The notes under the pieces are model-generated. The model saw only the letters and a list, made by a program, of their open reading frames with translations. It did not search any database and was not told the origin of the DNA. The position numbers and the translations under genes were made by a program. A DNA stretch of 64,000 nucleotides. Source: Himantopus leucocephalus. Its lineage: Eukaryota; Chordata; Aves; Charadriiformes; Recurvirostridae. Position 1 is the stretch's first letter, and each line of letters begins with the position of its first letter. Positions 13,441-27,500 of this stretch are shown here, piece by piece. The stretch spans positions 9,041,926 to 9,105,925 of the forward strand of contig RSEF01000004.1 of the NCBI GenBank assembly GCA_003993805.1, in the 5' to 3' direction.

Positions 13441-13508
13441 AGCCCGGGCTCTGCCCTGTCGGTTCGGTTTATGTGCAGGATCAGTGATTGCAAAGTGAGG
13501 CTGTGCTG
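13441..13508 (+). other. Candidate 5' exon end with splice donor, plus strand
   Basis: Immediately after CpG island 1 there is a strong donor (GCTG|GTGAGT) following 13,508, and a second usable one (CAAA|GTGAGG) 14 bases upstream. An ATG at 13,471 is open through the downstream donor but is unremarkable. This suggests the first exon of a plus-strand transcript whose 5' limit lies somewhere in the island. No downstream partner exon could be recognised, so the transcript's nature is unknown. Confidence 0.3.
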
Positions 13509-13509
13509 G

Positions 13510-16500
13510 TGAGTTCAGCTGTTTATGAATGCTTGCGCGAAAATACAGTGTAATTAATAGTTAATTTGTGGTGTTGGTTTTAATAAGTTGCATATCTTGA
13601 ATTATTTGCAGTATTTTGCCAGATGCCTGCAGTAGGCACTTCTCAGTGAACACAATAATTATTAGTAAATAATTTAGCATTTTTTCTTTACTTTGCGGTT
13701 GGGTGAGGAGACAGTTTTAAACTCTTTTTTGATGAACAAGAAAAGAAATTGCAGTTACCCTAACAGCACACGTTTTTGCAGGTGTCCTTTAAAAATAGTA
13801 TGAAAATGTATGTGAAAGCCTTATTTTACCTTCTTTGCTATAGCAAGATGTAGGTGATGTCTCACTTTTATCTCTAAATATAGTTTAAATGCCAGAATTT
13901 CTCTGAAATAAAGGTATATAAGAGAGAGGATGACAGAGTTCTAAAAACAGCTTCTAAAAATCCCCAGTCCTTCAGTGAATTGTATTCATTTTTACCTGTT
14001 AACTCGTACGTTCAATGAGATTCTTTGAATATGGACTTGGCATGAACAATTGCACGGCCATTAACCACGATAAAATACTACAGAACAGATGCAATTCCTT
14101 TTCTTCTAGGTTGTATTTCCATATCATATTTCAGTCGCCTGACTTGGACCAAATGCCCATTGTATTTTACTATACTGGGTGCCAAATTCTATGAATTTAG
14201 TGAAGTAAGTTGTGACTTCATTGTTTTCATCCCACATACATAACAGAGAGCAGAGGTACCTCGTTATGTACAAACAGAACATTACCCACAAATTAGAGTT
14301 CGTGTCCCAGCGGCAGTGCAGCACAACGCTGAGAGTAATGCCTACCAGTCAGTTATACTTACTGATCAACATTTCTGAAAATTTTGTTATAAAATGTGAA
14401 ATAAATCATATAGAAACAACAAAAGGACAAAAAATAAAAGCAGCATGCAGCTAAGGGTGTTTGGCTTACGTCACGTTGATGGCATACAGATTAGGACTGG
14501 TTTTCAATCCTTTTAATACCTATTGCATTGAGCTGTCATTACAATGGATTTCTAAAATAGCCAAGTCCATAAAAGGCATATTCTAATAGACAACTGTATT
14601 TTACACCTAAGAAGAGGCAATTGATGAAGGAATTTCCATGTATTGTTTGGACACTCATGTTCTTGTCCTCATGGCTTCAGATTAAATTAAAATAAAGATT
14701 ATTACTTGAAAAAAAAACCACTGAAAGATGTCTGAATGTCGCTGGGGTTCGTAATGACCTACATGATGGTTTGTCCTGTGCAAGAGCGATCAACTGCGAT
14801 AGCATCAGCCATTCCAGAGAGGAAAGCACACTGCATGTCTGGGGGGGATGACCCGGCCTGCTTTTCAAAGTGGTGTATAAGGATAAGCTACAATGGGTCC
14901 AGCAGTTCAGCCTGAGCTGTGTTTGAAATACACAGTCGGAAGTCAAATTTAGTGAAAATTGTTATTTCATAAAAAAAAAAAAAAGGTGGAAGTAGATGGC
15001 TTATTTAACCAATATTGGAGGTGAACTGGTACCCTTGAAAAGGGCAAAACCCCTTTACAAACGAACGCAGTTACATCATGAAAATGAAGAGTCAAAGACA
15101 GGGTAAGATTAACTGTGTCCGTGCAGCAAATGCTTTACTAAGAACAAAAATATTTCTGCAAATCAGAAGGTATTGCTGCTACCCTTGATTCTGATCAAGG
15201 TCTAAATCCTGAAATTGTTTGTTACTCTAAGCACATGAAGAGGCCCCACAGGAACTATTCACATGTGAAAAGAGCTAGGACCAGGGCCAAGCTTTTGCAT
15301 ACTGCGAAGGTCAAGCTTGCTTCCTTGGTAAAACTTGCGCTTAGAAACTCTTAGAAATATGGTTTCCATACAGCACCTTCAGCTGATTCTTCAGGGTGCT
15401 GTGTGCACTGTGGTGATTTAGAGCGATTTGTGTCCTAGCAGGTCCCTGTGACTTTGGTGCTGGTTGGCTTGCAGGCAGGCTGCTGCCTTGCAGAACGGGG
15501 GCTGTCCCTGCCTTTCCCTCATTGCAATTATTGTGGTTTCTCTTCCCACAGATGCTGATTTTTTTATAAACGTCTCAAAATGTAAGGAGAAAAGTCTCAT
15601 GGATATTACGCAACTACTGGCTTTATAGTTGTTGTGGAATAACCTGTTAATAAAAATGCACTGCCTGTAGGACAAATTCTCAGCATTTTTGCAAAGGTCA
15701 CACAAAATATATTGCTTGAGTAGCCTTACTTTGGTCACCCAGATAAGTCATGGAGAGGCCACTGTAGATGACAGTCTCCATGAAAGATTGTAATTCACTT
15801 TAATGTCTATGCAAGAAAATAAAGAGAGGCAGCCCTTCCCTTCACTACTGGGAATGGGGTATATGCGGAGGCCGGTGCAGGGAACAAAAAGGAGCTACTT
15901 TCACCAGACTGACAGATAAGGTTGGAGGTCTCTCTGCTGAAGACCTCCCATAGTTCTGCTTTGTTTCTTTTTTTCCTGTCAGAGCAACAGAACTCAGGAA
16001 ACAAATTGCAACTGCACTGTACCGCATCTTTTACTAGGATTTTGCCTCAATCCCAAGTAAGACTTGTATTCTCCATATACTTATGTGAACAATAGTTTCT
16101 TTCTCTTCCTTTTCCCTCATCCCCATTTACTAGAAATGTAAAATAAATCCCACCTGGGATCTTTGAGCTCTAGCGCTGTTTTCAGTCCTGTGTCTCGATG
16201 ATGGAAATTCCCAAGTTTTACTTTTTCTAGGAGCAACGTTTATCTACGTTGCACCGTACTTCATAAATGCCAGTTGATGCTGTGTCTGGACTTCATCATG
16301 AATACAAAAAGTGGGTCTCTCAGAGTCCCACCTCCTGCACTGAGCTGTAATTTACAATGGCTGATCAGTTTTTCTAAATTATTTGTAGATTATTTTTTTT
16401 TTCCAAGAAACTGGCATAACTTTGGGTCAAATCACTTTAGGGCAAACCCAGTGTCAATTAGAAATGGCAGACATATAAGACTAAAGCCACAAATCTAGAT

Positions 16501-18390
16501 GAACAATTGTCACATGACTATATGGTACTTATTACTTTCACTCCAAGATTGGAGACATCCGTTGATAATATGTCGGAAGTTTAGACTGCATTATTTTTAG
16601 AAGGGTCATGACTTCTAAATACATACATTTTTGAGGGAGAGCCAGGCACCAGTGGCGTTTGCTGTCTCGCAGGGCTATTGCCAGAACGATTACAAGGTGG
16701 AGCTTTGGAAGTCCAGTACCTAACAGCAGGAGGTAGAACATACTAATTTTATTATCATCTCGGCTGTCAAGTGATAATGCTTTTTAAATGTAATGAATTA
16801 TGTATAAAATACATTAATTTTTATACTGTCCGTTTTGAAGTTCACACACACATACCCAAAGGCCACAGCTTTGGCACGGGTGCGCAAGACAAGACATTAG
16901 GAAGACTCAAAATGGAACTTAGTGCACAAGCAGGAGTTTGTGGACCCAGGTCCCTGCTTGATTACATGTGCCAGGAGCTATGATATCGATGCCAATACAG
17001 CTGTATCTTAAGGGGACTTAAATAAGATAAAAATCAGACCAAGCCTTTAACCTAGGAATTAATGAAATACCTTTTGTATAATAAATATTTGTCATCTGTC
17101 CTTGATAAAAGGAAATTACTTGAGTAATAAAAATCTGCAGAAACTGTTCATTTAAATTAATTTTGTAAACTTAACAAGTGTTACACTGTGCCATTCTCTG
17201 CATCTTTAAGAGTGTTTGGGGATTTATGTCTTGCAAAATAGAAACAAACTAAGAAAGCTGAAATATATTGTGTCTTTTGCTGTACTTTACAGCACAGCTT
17301 GTGTTTAAGAAGCAGTCTAGACATGCAAAAATGCTAGAATAAACAATATTTTTTTCATTATTTTAAATTAGCTTGTACTGGAAAGCTATAAATTTCAGCA
17401 TGATGCACGCTAACAGTACTGCATATCTATTCAGCTATTCAAAACAAAAGATACTAAAAGGCTATTCTGTTACCTGCCATTATAAATATAAATTTCCTTC
17501 CAAGTTAACGCAATTACAAGTGATTTCCTATAAAAGAAAAAAAAAAAAGTTTCCATAAACCTTCAGAATATTTTACAGGATATTTTACTTAGTATTATGA
17601 AAAGTGACATCCTTTTTTTTTTCACCCCTCCTTATTTTAGTGGCTTGTTTAACCCATTTTAACATACAAACATTATTAAACACTATTTAATATTCATTAT
17701 AGGGCTTCAAATATTGGATGGTCTTAAATAAATATTTGTTCTTTATTCTCCTTTCAGCTGAATTGTGTGTGCAATTAAAGAATAATCAGCTAGAGTCATG
17801 ATTGAGATTTTGAATTTACGACCATGAATATAGAAATGAGCTGTTTATTCTGGCGAACAGTGATGGAAGTGGTCAGGCCAAGGTAAGCAAATTTCCTGTG
17901 GCTCTGCAGGGTGATAATAAAGCAGGTAGATACCTACCCTGACAACTATTCCTCTGGCTTACGGACAGAGAAATAATTCTATGATGCAACAACTATACAT
18001 CAAGAGACACAGTTTTAAGGATGCTACCAAGACAAACTTCGCACATAAACTGAAGATTTCAGCTGAACTTTTGAGAAAGTATCCTTGATTCAGCTATATA
18101 TCATATCAGTTATAAAACACTGGTTAATTATCCACAGGTGATAACAAAGATGTTGAAGAAAAGCCCCACCGTCATCACAGGAATTTTGTAAGAATGTAAA
18201 TTAATAGTTTTCAAGTGTATTTCAAACAGAAACTGGCCATTCTTGTCTGACAAGCCACAGGATTAGTGCAGTTCCTTCCTTTGCTCCTCCTAGAGCTCAG
18301 AATGCCTTTTTGCCACACCTGTAGCTGCAGAACAGGAGTGCAGTAAATCAGATACTAATCTGGATCTTGGAAGACCCATCTTTCTTTTCT
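13510..18390. other. AT-rich noncoding stretch
   Basis: No convincing exon, repeat family or RNA gene seen. Open frames are all under about 110 codons and low in information. It could be a first intron of a transcript leaving CpG island 1, or intergenic DNA. Confidence 0.5.
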
Positions 18391-18394
18391 ACCA

Positions 18395-18510
18395 AGGTAC
18401 TCTCTTCAATCTGGCTTTTGGCAAGTCATTTAACTCCTGTGCCTGTCAGATCCTTATTAAATATGAAAAGTAATATTTCAATAATAGAAATATCATAAAT
18501 ATTGCTCAAA
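18395..18510 (+). mobile_element. Degenerate MIR-like SINE fragment
   Basis: The stretch with GGCAAGTCATTTAACTCCTG, followed by GTGCCTGTCAGAT and an AT-rich AATAATA tail, matches the order and spacing of the conserved MIR core and 3' region (plus orientation). I compared it from memory of the family consensus. It is heavily diverged, as expected for such old SINE copies in bird genomes. Confidence 0.5.
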
Positions 18511-21500
18511 TTATGTTTGAATGAAAAGATATACATACATTGTTTGATATAGCTCAAATTTTTCACATTCAAAAATGTAATTGATTTCATGAGTCTTTTA
18601 CATGCCTAGATTTATTTGTATGGTCTTGCTGAGAGAGCAAAGACCTGTTTAAATAAAGTGGTTTTAAATCTTCATCAGACCTGGATTTCTTAAGCTATTA
18701 AGAATACTGTATTTTGCAAAAGGGAAGAACATTCCTGTTTACTAATACAATTTTTTTAGGCATCCTTTTTGGCATCACTTTAATACTAATGGTATTGGTG
18801 GCCTTATATTACTGAAGAGTTTCTTTGAAAAACTTAGATATCTGAAGTTTCCTTAAAGTGTATATATTCAGGAGACTCAGGACCTCTTCTAAATCAATTT
18901 GGAATCTGCACTAAGCTCAGAGTGCATTGGCCAGTGTCATTGTTTCTCTAGGTTGGACTCACTAGTTCTATTTTACAGTAAGGGTAGAATTGGGAAACAA
19001 AGTACACAGCACTTTTTGGAATCAGAAACCATAGCAGCTGTATTGTTTTTCAAAAGATACATTCTATATGAGGTGACTAAGTTCCCAGTAGATTCAGTAA
19101 GGCGTGTCTAGACCATACCTAAGCAAAGTTATTATTTGGCAATCATTATTACAAAAGAAGTCCAGTAACACCAGCAATGTAAGATCAGCATAATAGCATC
19201 GGCCTACTTTCAATATAATATCCAGAGGAATTAAAAAAAGGAGACTCTTCCAATAAGTAGATGAGGTTAGAATCTTTAAGTAGTTAGGAAAAGTCTGTTA
19301 ATGAGATAGTCATTTGATGAAGCCTCATTGAAAAAAGATTCCTGAAGTTCCTGTACCTCCAAGTACAAGAGCAGCATGCAAACCAGGTTTCGTTGCTTTC
19401 TGATGCACGATTTGCAGGGAATGATGCTCCCTGGCTTTTCATGCTCTGTAATCTGAGTATCAAAAATGCTCATCAATATCAGTTTTTATAATAGGACCTG
19501 GGAAAGAAAGAGAGGAACTTGTGTTCATAGTCTCAAGATCCTTTGAACCTAACTTTGAAGCATTTACTCCCTCGTGTGCTAGAGAATGGAGAAATTGCTT
19601 TGCAAAACAGAGTTTCCAAGACAACACTGACCTGGACCCAATCAAAAACTTTATTCATTCAGTGTCAGTAATTATGAGATAGCACTTCCTGAATAAACAT
19701 CTGCTGCATGGTCAAAATAATAATGGAGAATGGGTATGAATGCTTCTAGCTGTGTAATGCTACCAAGTGCTTAGTAATTCCCATTACAAAGATTGCTGTA
19801 TTTCAGTGGTGAGTGAAGCTGTTCATTTTAAAAATGCTTGGGATTGTTTTGAAGAAAGAGTTATGCAGAAATGCGTGCCACTGGGATATGGATTCCTTTC
19901 CTGCGATTTATATAACAAAATATTTTTATTATGTTTTTCACAGGATTATGTAACATACTAGACTTCCCTTTCACAACAGGAATGTGAGGTGGTTTATTGA
20001 CAAGAAAACTAAGGATTCAGTATAGACTAACGTGTCGGTCTTATCTGGGTTTCAGGTTGACATCACAGGACATTATGTTCGCTCATTTCAATTTTGGTTA
20101 TTAGGTGTGGACTCTAAATCTACTTGCTGAAAAAGCATTTTATCCGATCAAAATCTGGAATTGTGTTTAGGTGTTTTTTCATCAAAACTACATCTGTTGT
20201 TAATGCTTCACTGAACAACCCATAAACAATAAACCGTGAGAAACCTGCATGCAGAAAATACCAATCCACCCCCCAAATCATTATTGAATTATAGCAGATC
20301 ACTTTTCAGGAGTAACTTCCTCTCATTTCTAGGATATTTTTATGATTAATGAACAAATGCATTCTTCCTCTTTTTTAATACAGAGAAAAACAGGATATCA
20401 TTTGCTATGGACAGATGTTTTGAGCTCTCTTGGAGAGTTTGTGGCAAACTGGATGTAGGCCCTTGATTATAAGGAAGTGGCTGATGACATTTCCAAACCT
20501 GGCCACGAATATGATGTACAATTATGGGAAGGAAAGATGCTAGCATTTCTTTGTGGCAAAGGTTATCTACATGTGGAACAAATATAATATTTGAATTTAA
20601 TACAACTGTTAAAATGCTTGTGAAAATTGAACACATGCTTGTAGAAGTTTCTTGAGATAATGTCAGGATACCAGCAACTGCTGGTAGTGGTTAGCGAGTA
20701 ACTGAACTGGAGAGAAGACTAAAATATTAGTGTTAGTTACACACAATGAAGTGGTTGTACATTAATCATCTTGTGAGATTCTGTCTTACTGCATCACAAA
20801 CTGATGTGAAAAGTGATATACAAGGTAACACAGCAATCGCATTAGAGTAATTTTTGTGTTGGAGTTTCCCAGCTATCCTAAGAAGAGTGCTCAGCATTTT
20901 TTGAAAACTAAGTGGCTTCAACAATATCAAGCTCAGAATGCACTAGCACTATTCATTTTTACCATATAAGTTTTTATTTCTATTGTCTTATCAGGGTTCT
21001 CCATTAAATACAAGGAAGAAAGGCTCCTCGCATCAGAAAATATCTACGTGCTGCAGAACATCATTTTCCAAAACGGTGTATGTTCTACAGCACTTTTTCC
21101 CACTGCTTATAAGACCTGTTTAATTTATTGAGAATTCAACAGATATTGTGCAAAACTTTTTTTTTAGACGTGAAGAATTTATCTAGTGAAGAATTCGGGG
21201 TGATTTCGTATGGCTGGCATCTGTAGTTGGCTGCATTTCCCATAGCAGAATCACTAGAGGGAGTCATAGGCAATGTTACTCCTTCACAATCTCCAATAGC
21301 TTTGCAACTAAAAAATTAGAAAAAGGTTTTTGATAATATTTAGCAGGAAAAATACACGATAATTTTAATCACTGTAATTTAATTTCACTGCCTGCTTACT
21401 GATTATTTATGAAACTGTTTTAACCTCACAAGTCACCTATCACAAATCATGATCTTGCTTAACAACCACAGCAAACCACCAAGATAAACGTCCCACATGA

Positions 21501-24500
21501 GGCTTTAAATTAACATATTTCTCAATTAGTATTAAAAAGCACAGACGCAATGCTGATAATATACACACAGGAATTTTAGAGAAATCAGCAAAAGAAAAAT
21601 AAGGTATAAGTAAAAATCAGTTAAAAATATATCGATCAGTCAGTTTTAGTAAGACTTACGCACCTTAGTCTAGTTCAGCTTAGCCTAGGCCTCCTTTGCT
21701 TTTGGGTTTAAAATGTAGATTTCAGTGCTGTAGAAGAAAATTAGTTTTATATACCATTATTGTTATTGCTGAAGGGAGAAAATGCTTGTTGGGGAAATAA
21801 AGGTAGTATTTGCTGCCCTGGACCATTTCCATGTTGAAACCAAGTTGTTAGCTCACATAATTTCTCAAAACTGAAGAATATGAGGGGAAAACCAGAACAG
21901 ATTAAGAATATTCTTATCCTTACTCCTAGTAATCTTGAAATACAATGAAATAATATGCAGAAATACACAGTGACAGTTTCCAGATAACGCATTTGATTTA
22001 CAGGAGGACAGTTGACAACAAACTATTGTTTGTATTTCTTAACACATGGTTATTCTTTTTCATAACTAGTAGCTACTGATAAAGCCTAAAGGTCTTAAAT
22101 TTCCATTTATCCAGTGAAATTAGTGTGTAGTCTATTCCAGAGTGTCATAATAAACATAATTTAAAGAAACAAATGACTTTGTACTTACGGTACTTAATAG
22201 TGAAGCACAGCTTGCTTTCAAAAGATGGCTACATATGCCTTTTATTTGAAAAGAGCATGAGACAAAAAATATTTTCTTAAGTGGCTTAGATATACACTTT
22301 AAAAATAGGTGCAATTAGTTGTACCACTATGGCATTTATGGCTGTGATTTCTTTTTTACAGACATAATCATGGTAATAAAAGCTCTAGCAGTTGATCTGG
22401 TGCAAACAGGATTTATGTGAGTAAGATTTCACCCTCCTGCACTCTTGTAACTATTTTTAAAGTGATATTAATCAATGGATTTTCGGTTTTGTCACTTTAA
22501 CTGCATCAGTATAAATTGCAAAACTTGAGCATGGAGGCACCCTAAATTTCATGATCTCTCTCTGAAAATTAACTAAAAAATGAAAACAGGACTACAGAGT
22601 GCCAGGATAAATCATCACTGATGTTCAAAATTGTTTGACAAAGAAATTAGAAATCAAGTGGCTGGCAAAAAAAAAAAAAGATTAATGCCATATATGATAG
22701 AAGTCCAATAAATCTTTATGCATTTAAAGTATACGTTCCCAGAGAACAAACTTCTGCAAACATTTTGCTTGTAAATTGCATTACATGCTGCTCAGTTTTT
22801 GTTAATGTTCTTAGCTGTGTTCTTTGGAAACATTTTAAAGTCTTTAAATATTCTTGATGAAATGGATTTAGGAATGAATGAGTTTTCAAGACCACATCTT
22901 TCAGGTTATTATCACAAATGATGTCACTAACATTTCTGAAGATATTTTGATTTTTCTTTTACAAAGTAAACTCATGAACCAAAATAATCCTTAGTGTTAT
23001 GCTGTGAAGTTTGATTAATCTAAGTACCCCAGAATATTTATAATTTTAATTACGTTTATGTATGATATTGACTATATATTAATGATGGAACATAATTTGC
23101 ATCAATTTGATCCAATAATATCTAACAATATACAAACAAGAATATATATACCATAATGGATCATCATTTGAGAGGAAAAATAATTTAGTTGGCTGAAAAG
23201 GCATAAGCAGGGCTCTGTTTCCAGCCCAACAGTGGACCTCGGGCGCAACCTTGAAAAATCGCCTCTGCTTCATTTCCAAAGTTTATCTTCATGAATAAAA
23301 TTTTAAAATAATCCATAAATATTTATTCTCATCTTCATTGTTATCATCATCACTGTTATCAATAACTTCAAATATAGAACTCAACAGGACAACCTCTGTC
23401 TACTTCAGGTAGTTGAGATTTGTATTACTGTAATTACTCAGAGCTCGATATTGAAGTTACTTAACTTTTGCTATCATGAATGCATATTTTGGATTTTTTG
23501 GCAGGAATAAATTTTGATATTTGTATTCTTTACATTAATTTTGTAGAGAAGACAGCTACTGAAAAACAAATCACTGTCATGGTTTTGATAGTTTTGTTTG
23601 TATGCCTTGAATAAATTTAAAGGCAGGGTAAGGCAAACTAGAAAACAGCTGCCCTTTCTTCATAACATTACCACAGAGTGACTTAAATTGCCGTAACTAT
23701 ATACAGAGGGAACTCAGACTTGCTCACAAGTTACTGAAGTTTAACAAGATAATCCATCATCTAACCTAAGCAGCTGACCAAGTCAGTGCCCTCTGCCCAT
23801 GGCAAGGGCCTGGTAAACTGCAGTAGCTTTGTAACGCATCCCATCCTGCATTTACAATGGTTTGGACCACGCAAGTAGTAGTTGCCACGGATAAGCTGAT
23901 ACTATGCTTTAATGCATTACTGTTGTAGTCACTTGTGTGCCTGAACCCCTGCTTATAGCAATATATTTCTGCTCATAAAATTCCCTGCACAGACAAGACT
24001 AGCTTTTGCTTTTATCATTATTTCAATCGCTTTAGTGTAGATCCAATTACACAGGTATAAAATGTTTCTACTGGCATACCCTGGCATCCGTACAACAGCA
24101 GTTAAACAGATAACTCCAGAATCGGGATAGATGTGTGAATAACAACAGCTGATCAACAGCTATGCTGATAAAATTTAAATGAGATCAAGCCTAAATCTTA
24201 TCCTACACTGATAATAGGATGTCTGTTATGTGTAAGACTTACTGGACGTGAGAGGAGAGTAAGACCAGAAGCTGATCTCAGTAAAACCTCCAGGTTCTTG
24301 TGGGTTATCCTTTAACACGTCAGAGCTATCCAGGTTTCTGGCTATGCTGTGGGCAGTCGTGTCCTAATCCATAAACACATAGGCACAGCAGCAATAAATT
24401 CCAGATTGATGATAACCACTTGAGCATATACATTGTGGCATTGTCTAACTGTGCTTTAACTACGTATCACCATGTTTTACAATTCCCGATGAGCTCTGCA

Positions 24501-27500
24501 CTGTTTCAGTATGTAAAACAGAGACATAGACTATAGATCTCTCTAGAGAATACTGTTTTCTCCTGACTGCAGCCATGGGTCAGCATATAAAAAGGCAAAG
24601 GCAAAGTATTGTAGTCTTTCTCCACTTCTGCTTCTGTTCATTTGCTTGCAACATGTAAATGAAAAGCAGAGGCTGTGATCTGTGTTAGACCTGAACTAAA
24701 AATGTCTTACGTTGCTTTATGAAGGAAAAAAAGCTCAACCTGTAATCTGTACTGCCATGCAATTCAGGACATATTCTAGCCATAGTTAAACAAAATGGTT
24801 TATCTGAACTGAAAATAAAGTATCCATTGCTGTTGATATGTCTGCCAAATTTAGAACATGATATAAACTAAAGTTGACAGCATAAGCCACTCAAACAAGG
24901 CCTCAGGGACTCCAAAATGTGCCTTAATATTTATTTTTCATATTTGATTGCAGGTTATGCACAGGTAAGTGTAGTGCTACCCTGAGGGTTTTAAGTGTAA
25001 CGTAGTCAACCATGATAATACCTTCAGTATCTCGGAAGACAGTTCTCACAATGACTAATATGAAATGAAAGCAAAGCTGAGTGTTTTTCAGACTAGCGTT
25101 AAGTTTCCTCTAGAGTTATTTAGTTGATTTCTGAAATGTTTTCAGTATTTGCCTACTAATAAGATGAAAACAAGTATTACCCCATTTGTGACACTGTATG
25201 TTCCAGCACTCAAAAAGCCCTAACATTAACTTGCTTTTATAACCCTGTAATACACAAGAAATTGCTATCCTCCTGTCTATCCACTACTTCCTGCAGCAAT
25301 TTGGACCGGTATTTACCAGTCATTTCCTCAAAAATGAATCACTACCGACTGACACATATACGTGTAGTAGTGACAAAAACAAATTAGCCAGAATTAGTCT
25401 TCTTCAGGTGCTCCCATTCATTTTCACCTATCTCTTAGTGGTGAAACATGTAAGAGCTAGTAATACAAATACTGTGTGCTTACAGATATTTTTCTTAGCC
25501 TTAATTATTTTAAAATAAAAATGCAATCTCATAATACATTTGAAGATGTTTGTACATATTACACAGATATGTGCAAAACCAGAGCTGTGCCTCAGAAGAA
25601 AACAGTCTTCAGATTAGACTCACCAGCTCTAGCTGCTTTATGTTGTTCAACTGATACAAACAGATCTATGGCTGGCTTAACAGTGAGCAAATTTCAAGCA
25701 GCTTTACATTGTTAGAATAGCACAGGACACCAAAAAGTACTACTGAACTTAATTTTATCTCTGATAAAAGAAAAAAAAAAGGTAAAGGGTAAAGTTAAGC
25801 CTAGGCTTCTTACACAGTCTTTTGCTGGAAGTTATACTTGCAGAATGGGATCAACAGAAGTTAGCATGCTAAATGACAAAACGCAGAACATAATGCTGTA
25901 TCTTGAATTTCTGCCCCTCTTTGAGGCCTATTGTCACCATGAGTTTTTCCCTTGTTCTGGCATTTATAGCACAGAAACCTCTCTGCAAATACAGTTTGAG
26001 AAGCAAGAAGGCATATAGAAGAAAGAGGGGATGATGTCTTCTTGCCCTTTTGCTGTAAGCAGCTCTGTTGTTAGAGAATATTCACAGGAGACAAGAGTTC
26101 CTTCTGTCTCATTTGTTTTGATACCCATGCTTGTAGGGGAAGCCAAGTTCTACTTGAAAATATGGGATAATCATAATTCTAACAATTGTGGTTATGATCT
26201 CTGCATTGTGATTGTCTTCTTGGCTGTAAGAAGATGCTTTATCACAATTCAGAGTTAAACCTCGGAGGTCCTGTCTTGTGACAATGGGGACCTTTCCCCT
26301 TATCATCATCATAGCCGTGTCAATGGGTTAATTGTTAAAGCATAAGAAATAAAGATTTTAATCTACTGTAGTATTTCAAGACCACTGTTGGATTCATTAA
26401 TTATGAAAAATCCAAAATTCTACTCTTGGTTTTCTTGCTTTCTAAAAGCAGAATGTATGCATGCGTAAACCAAGAATTAGTGTTGGAGGTTTCTGTGGGT
26501 TATAAGTTATTCACCTCAAGGGACTTTGGTGACATTGTACTAAACTGAAAAAACAGAGCTAAAGTGGTTTGTTCTGTCACGAGGGCCCCTGAAATGTACT
26601 TACAACCTTTTTCGTAGTACAGTACTCACATTTTTAATTTATGTTGCACAAGAAGAAAGTTAAAATCTTACTTCCTTCTCTTTTTCCTCCACCCTTTGCT
26701 TCTTTGTCATTTTGGAGACCAACTACCCATGGTATTTCTTTCTATTTTCTTAAAACTATTTGCAAGAAAATTTTTATATGCTTTATCTTCATTTTGAACC
26801 TATGTTGTTTTGTAAACCAGTAGTGGGGTTTAAACTACACCCCTCTGTAAGTGAGGTTATGGAAATGGTTATTGAGAGTTTAAGACTTGTTTCTTCTCTT
26901 TGAATGTTGTTAATGAGAACTTTGTTTCTCACTGTTCCTTTGCCCATTATCTTGAAGAACCGTATAGTATTAGTTTTACTCTAGTATTAGTATTATTTCC
27001 GTTACAGAAGGGAAACGAGCTTCTTGTATTTCTTATTTTACACTTTTTTTCAAGCCTCAAATTGTTCTGGCTTATCCTTTAATAATCTCCAACTTAAAAA
27101 AATTCTTTCCTGTCTCAGCCTGTGATTTTGCTACTAATGAAGAAGATGCCATTATCCTAACCCAACTTACTTTACCTTCATGTGGCAGATCATAGACTTA
27201 TCTACATAGACCAGTGCAGCAGAGTGCAGAGATCCCTGAAGCAGTATGGCTTCATCAAAACAATTTGCAGCTGGGCAGATTAGCTCTGCCTTTCAGACTG
27301 GGCTAACACAATTATATTCAGCCACATTACCATGATTATATTGCTTCTAGGCTTTATTCCTGTACTTCTGCACACTGCTGCATTATGGCATACAGACCTA
27401 CCTACTTACCTGGTGACCGCTGCATTGTCTTAGTTGTTGAGGCTATGAGAACTCCTTTACTACATTCCAGTGTTAAATTTATAGTGACTGTGTTTTGTGA

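Noticed and set aside
12168..13498. Long open frames in CpG island 1 (up to 439 codons plus, 244 codons minus)
   Set aside because: They are low-complexity Pro/Ala/Arg/Gly frames overlapping on both strands, as expected where AT-rich stop codons are rare. No domain or conserved motif is visible.
20450..20600. Plus-strand protein-like frame containing KEVADDISKPGHEYD
   Set aside because: Short, without splice sites or an initiating ATG, and not recognised. It is as likely a chance frame as a relic, and the overlapping minus-strand frame of 96 codons is equally unsupported.
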